Made by a program: the position numbers and the translations under genes
The notes under the pieces: model-generated
Seen by the model: the letters and a program-made list of their open reading frames with translations, nothing else
Database searches by the model: none
Told to the model about the DNA's origin: nothing
DNA from: Burkholderiales bacterium
GTDB lineage: Bacteria > Pseudomonadota > Gammaproteobacteria > Burkholderiales > Burkholderiaceae_C
Assembly: GCA_947372225.1 (NCBI GenBank)
Contig: CANBSV010000050.1
Span: forward strand, 1-19,261
DNA: 19,261 nucleotides
Direction of reading: 5' to 3'
Shown here: piece by piece, positions 17,053 through 19,261 of the stretch
How the letters are laid out: each line of letters starts with the position of its first letter
Numbering within the stretch: the first letter of the stretch is position 1

Positions 17053-17146
17053 CGCAGCCATGATCCCGGCGCGTCCCGGACCGGACCAGCGCGAGCTTCG
17101 AGCCATAGGTCCGGGGGCTTGAAGCCGCCAGACCTGAGCTCTCGTC
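17053..17146. terminator. Convergent gap between nnr and rnr with an imperfect hairpin
   Basis: This 94-bp gap separates converging genes. AGGTC at 17107-17111 pairs with GACCT at 17131-17135, enclosing a GGC/GCC inner stem around TTGAA, which makes an imperfect GC-rich hairpin usable from either strand. A second short pairing, CTGAG/CTCAG, runs into the rnr stop. No T-run follows, so intrinsic termination is uncertain. Confidence 0.25.
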
Positions 17147-19261
17147 TCAGCGCCGCTTGGCCGACTTGGCGGCCTTGGGTGGCCCCTTGCGCGCTGGCGA
17201 CTTGGCTGCACGGACCGGGTTGGCACGAGCTCCCGAGGCGTTGAAGCCCTTGCGCTTGGTGATCGCCTTGGTTGCGCGGTCGGTCTCCTTGACCGCGGCG
17301 AGTTCGGCCACGGCACTCGTGTTGCGCTCGGCGCTGCGGTCGCGCTTGGCGCGCGCCATGGCCAAGTCTTCTTCGCCGTCCCGCACCATGCGAAAGTCGA
17401 TCTTGCGGCCATCCAGATCCACCCGACTGACCTGAACCCGAACGCGCGAACCCACGGCGTAACGCACGCCGGTGCGCTCGCCACGCAGTTCCTGCTTCAC
17501 CTCGTCGAAGCGGAAGTATTCACCGCCCAGTTCGGTGATGTGCACCAGCCCTTCGACGTAGAGCCCATCGAGTTGCACGAACAGACCGAAGCTGGTGGCG
17601 GCGCTGACACGGCCGCTGTATTCCTCGCCCAGGTGCTCGCGCATGTAGCGGCACTTGAGCCACGCCTCGACATCGCGCGAGGCCTCGTCGGCACGCCGCT
17701 CGTTGGCGCTGCAATGCGCGCCCGCCAGTTCCCACAACTCACCTTCAGCACTCAACGTCACGGCCTTGGCGCTTACGGGCTGTTTCGCGGGCTTGCGGGT
17801 GACGCGCGGGGCCGGCATCGACTCGACCAGGCCCTTGCTCAGCAAGTAGCGCTTGGCGCCCAGGATGGCCTTGATGACGCGGTGCACCAGCAAGTCCGGG
17901 TAGCGTCGGATCGGGCTCGTGAAGTGGGTGTAAGCCTCATAAGCCAGCCCGAAGTGGCCGGCATTGCTGGCGGTGTAGACCGCCTGCTGCATCGAGCGCA
18001 ACAGCATCGAGTGGATCTGCTCGGCGTCTATGCGGTCCTTGGTGGCGGCGGCAATCTCCTGGTACTCGCGCGGGTGCGGATCGTCGCTGATCGACAGACC
18101 CAGACCGAGCGCCTTGAGGTAGTTCTGCAGCAGTGTTTTCTTCTCGGGCGTCGGGCCCTCGTGCACGCGGAACAGTGACGAATGCTTGGCCGTGGCGATG
18201 AAGTCGGCCGCACACACATTGGCCGCCAGCATCGCTTCTTCGATCAGTTTGTGCGCCTCATTGCGGGTGCGTGGAATGATCTTTTCGATACGACCGTTGT
18301 CGTCGCACACGATCTGCGTCTCGGTGGTCTCGAAATCAATCGCACCGCGCTTGCCGCGCTCCTTGATGAGCGCGCGGTACACCTCGTTGAGATTGAGCAG
18401 ATCGTCGACCAGGTCCTTGCGGCGCAACGCCTCGGGCCCGCGCGTATTGCCCAGGATGGCGGCCACCTCGTTGTAGGTGAAGCGCGCGTGGGAGTTGATC
18501 ACCGCCGGGAAGAACTGGTACGCATAGATCTCGCCGGTGGCGGTGATCAGCATGTCGCACACCATCGCGAGGCGGTCCTCGTTGGGATTCAGCGAACACA
18601 GGCCATTGGACAGCTTTTCGGGCAGCATCGGGATCACCCGGCGCGGGAAATACACCGAGGTGGCGCGCTCGTAGGCGTCGTGATCAAGTGGCTCGCCGGG
18701 CTTGACGTAATGGCTGACGTCGGCAATCGCCACCACCAAACGCCAGCCCTTGGCGCGGCCGACCTTGGCCGGCTCGCAGTACACCGCATCGTCGAAGTCG
18801 CGCGCGTCTTCGCCGTCGATGGTGACCAGCGCCACGTCAGTGAGGTCGATGCGCTGCTTGCGGTCGATGGGGCGGATCTTGTCGGGCAACCCTGCGGCCT
18901 GGGCCAGCGTCTCGGCCGAAAAGCAGTGCGGCACTTCATATTTGCGCACCGCGATCTCGATTTCCATGCCGGGGTCGTCGATCTCGCCGAGCACCTCGGT
19001 GACGCGGCCCACGGGCTGCGAGAACATCGACGCGGGTTCGGTCAACTCGACCGCCACCACCTGACCGGCGGTGGCGTTCGCCACGGCGTTTTTGGGGATC
19101 AGGATGTCTTGCCCGTAGCGCTTGTCCTCAGGCGCCACGAGCCATACGCCGCTCTCGTGCAACAGGCGGCCAATGATGGGTGCCTTCTTGCGCTCGATGA
19201 TCTCGAGCACGCGGGCTTCGGGCCGGCCCTTGCGATCAAAGCGGGTGATGCGCGCTTTGAC
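17147..19261 (-). CDS. rnr: Ribonuclease R, 5' end beyond the window
   Basis: This processive 3'-to-5' exoribonuclease of the RNase II/RNB family degrades structured RNA and takes part in rRNA and tmRNA quality control. The visible 704 residues lack the N-terminus. The frame stays open to the right edge, and the first codons there read as the ARITRFDRKGRPEARVLEI type sequence of RNase R, so the GTG at 19210 is internal. Cold-shock domains come first, then the RNB catalytic core with DGEDARDFDDAV (codons near 18815-18785), VAIADVSHYV, IPMLPEKLSNGLCSLNP and the signature YTHFTSPIRRYPDLLVHR. An S1 domain (EYSGRVSAATSFGLFVQLDG onward) follows, and the protein ends in a Lys/Arg-rich tail. A roughly 35-residue insert lies between the core and HCSANERRADEA (about 17720-17825). 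Confidence 0.95.
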   Translation of the reverse strand, partial: VKARITRFDRKGRPEARVLEIIERKKAPIIGRLLHESGVWLVAPEDKRYGQDILIPKNAVANATAGQVVAVELTEPASMFSQPVGRVTEVLGEIDDPGMEIEIAVRKYEVPHCFSAETLAQAAGLPDKIRPIDRKQRIDLTDVALVTIDGEDARDFDDAVYCEPAKVGRAKGWRLVVAIADVSHYVKPGEPLDHDAYERATSVYFPRRVIPMLPEKLSNGLCSLNPNEDRLAMVCDMLITATGEIYAYQFFPAVINSHARFTYNEVAAILGNTRGPEALRRKDLVDDLLNLNEVYRALIKERGKRGAIDFETTETQIVCDDNGRIEKIIPRTRNEAHKLIEEAMLAANVCAADFIATAKHSSLFRVHEGPTPEKKTLLQNYLKALGLGLSISDDPHPREYQEIAAATKDRIDAEQIHSMLLRSMQQAVYTASNAGHFGLAYEAYTHFTSPIRRYPDLLVHRVIKAILGAKRYLLSKGLVESMPAPRVTRKPAKQPVSAKAVTLSAEGELWELAGAHCSANERRADEASRDVEAWLKCRYMREHLGEEYSGRVSAATSFGLFVQLDGLYVEGLVHITELGGEYFRFDEVKQELRGERTGVRYAVGSRVRVQVSRVDLDGRKIDFRMVRDGEEDLAMARAKRDRSAERNTSAVAELAAVKETDRATKAITKRKGFNASGARANPVRAAKSPARKGPPKAAKSAKRR

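Overview
The window is an ordinary, gene-dense stretch of a high-GC bacterial chromosome. Gene content and order fit a betaproteobacterium of the order Burkholderiales (Rubrivivax/Leptothrix/Ideonella-like). The neighbourhood of a PCMT-like methyltransferase, a rhodanese, TolC and WaaA is one I know from that order, and the proteins read as its usual envelope set. No phage, IS transposase, CRISPR array, rRNA or tRNA gene was seen.

Layout. Positions 1-449 hold no convincing gene. They carry two inverted copies of a ~100-bp repeat (1-100 and 232-331) and a run of hairpins, including one with a perfect 14-bp stem (314-347). From 5621 leftward runs a minus-strand series: a MacA-type adaptor, an ABC ATPase, a MacB/FtsX-type permease, undecaprenyl-diphosphatase UppP and an EamA/DMT permease. 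The first three genes overlap by 4 bp each. From 5733 rightward, divergent from the adaptor across only 111 bp, runs a plus-strand series: an RND adaptor, an RND (HAE-1) pump, a PCMT-like methyltransferase, a rhodanese and a TolC-family outer-membrane channel. TolC ends tail-to-tail with a minus-strand pair, a phosphomannomutase/phosphoglucomutase followed by WaaA (Kdo transferase). Divergent from that pair is the bifunctional NAD(P)HX repair enzyme Nnr. It converges on the 3' part of rnr (RNase R), whose 5' end lies beyond the right edge.

How the genes fit together. Most products act at the cell envelope. Two different energy-coupling pumps, one ATP-driven and one proton-driven, sit back to back with their own adaptors, and the single TolC-type channel nearby could serve both. 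UppP recycles the lipid carrier for peptidoglycan and O-antigen; the phosphohexomutase and WaaA feed LPS synthesis. Nnr and RNase R are housekeeping repair and RNA-turnover enzymes.

Several genes (eamA-like, uppP, the ABC ATPase, the RND adaptor, waaA) appear to start with TTG. I saw no clear undescribed system. The points most worth a second look are the inverted repeat and hairpin cluster at the left edge, the methyltransferase that lacks the usual PCMT substrate motif, and the shared 111-bp divergent control region between the two pumps.
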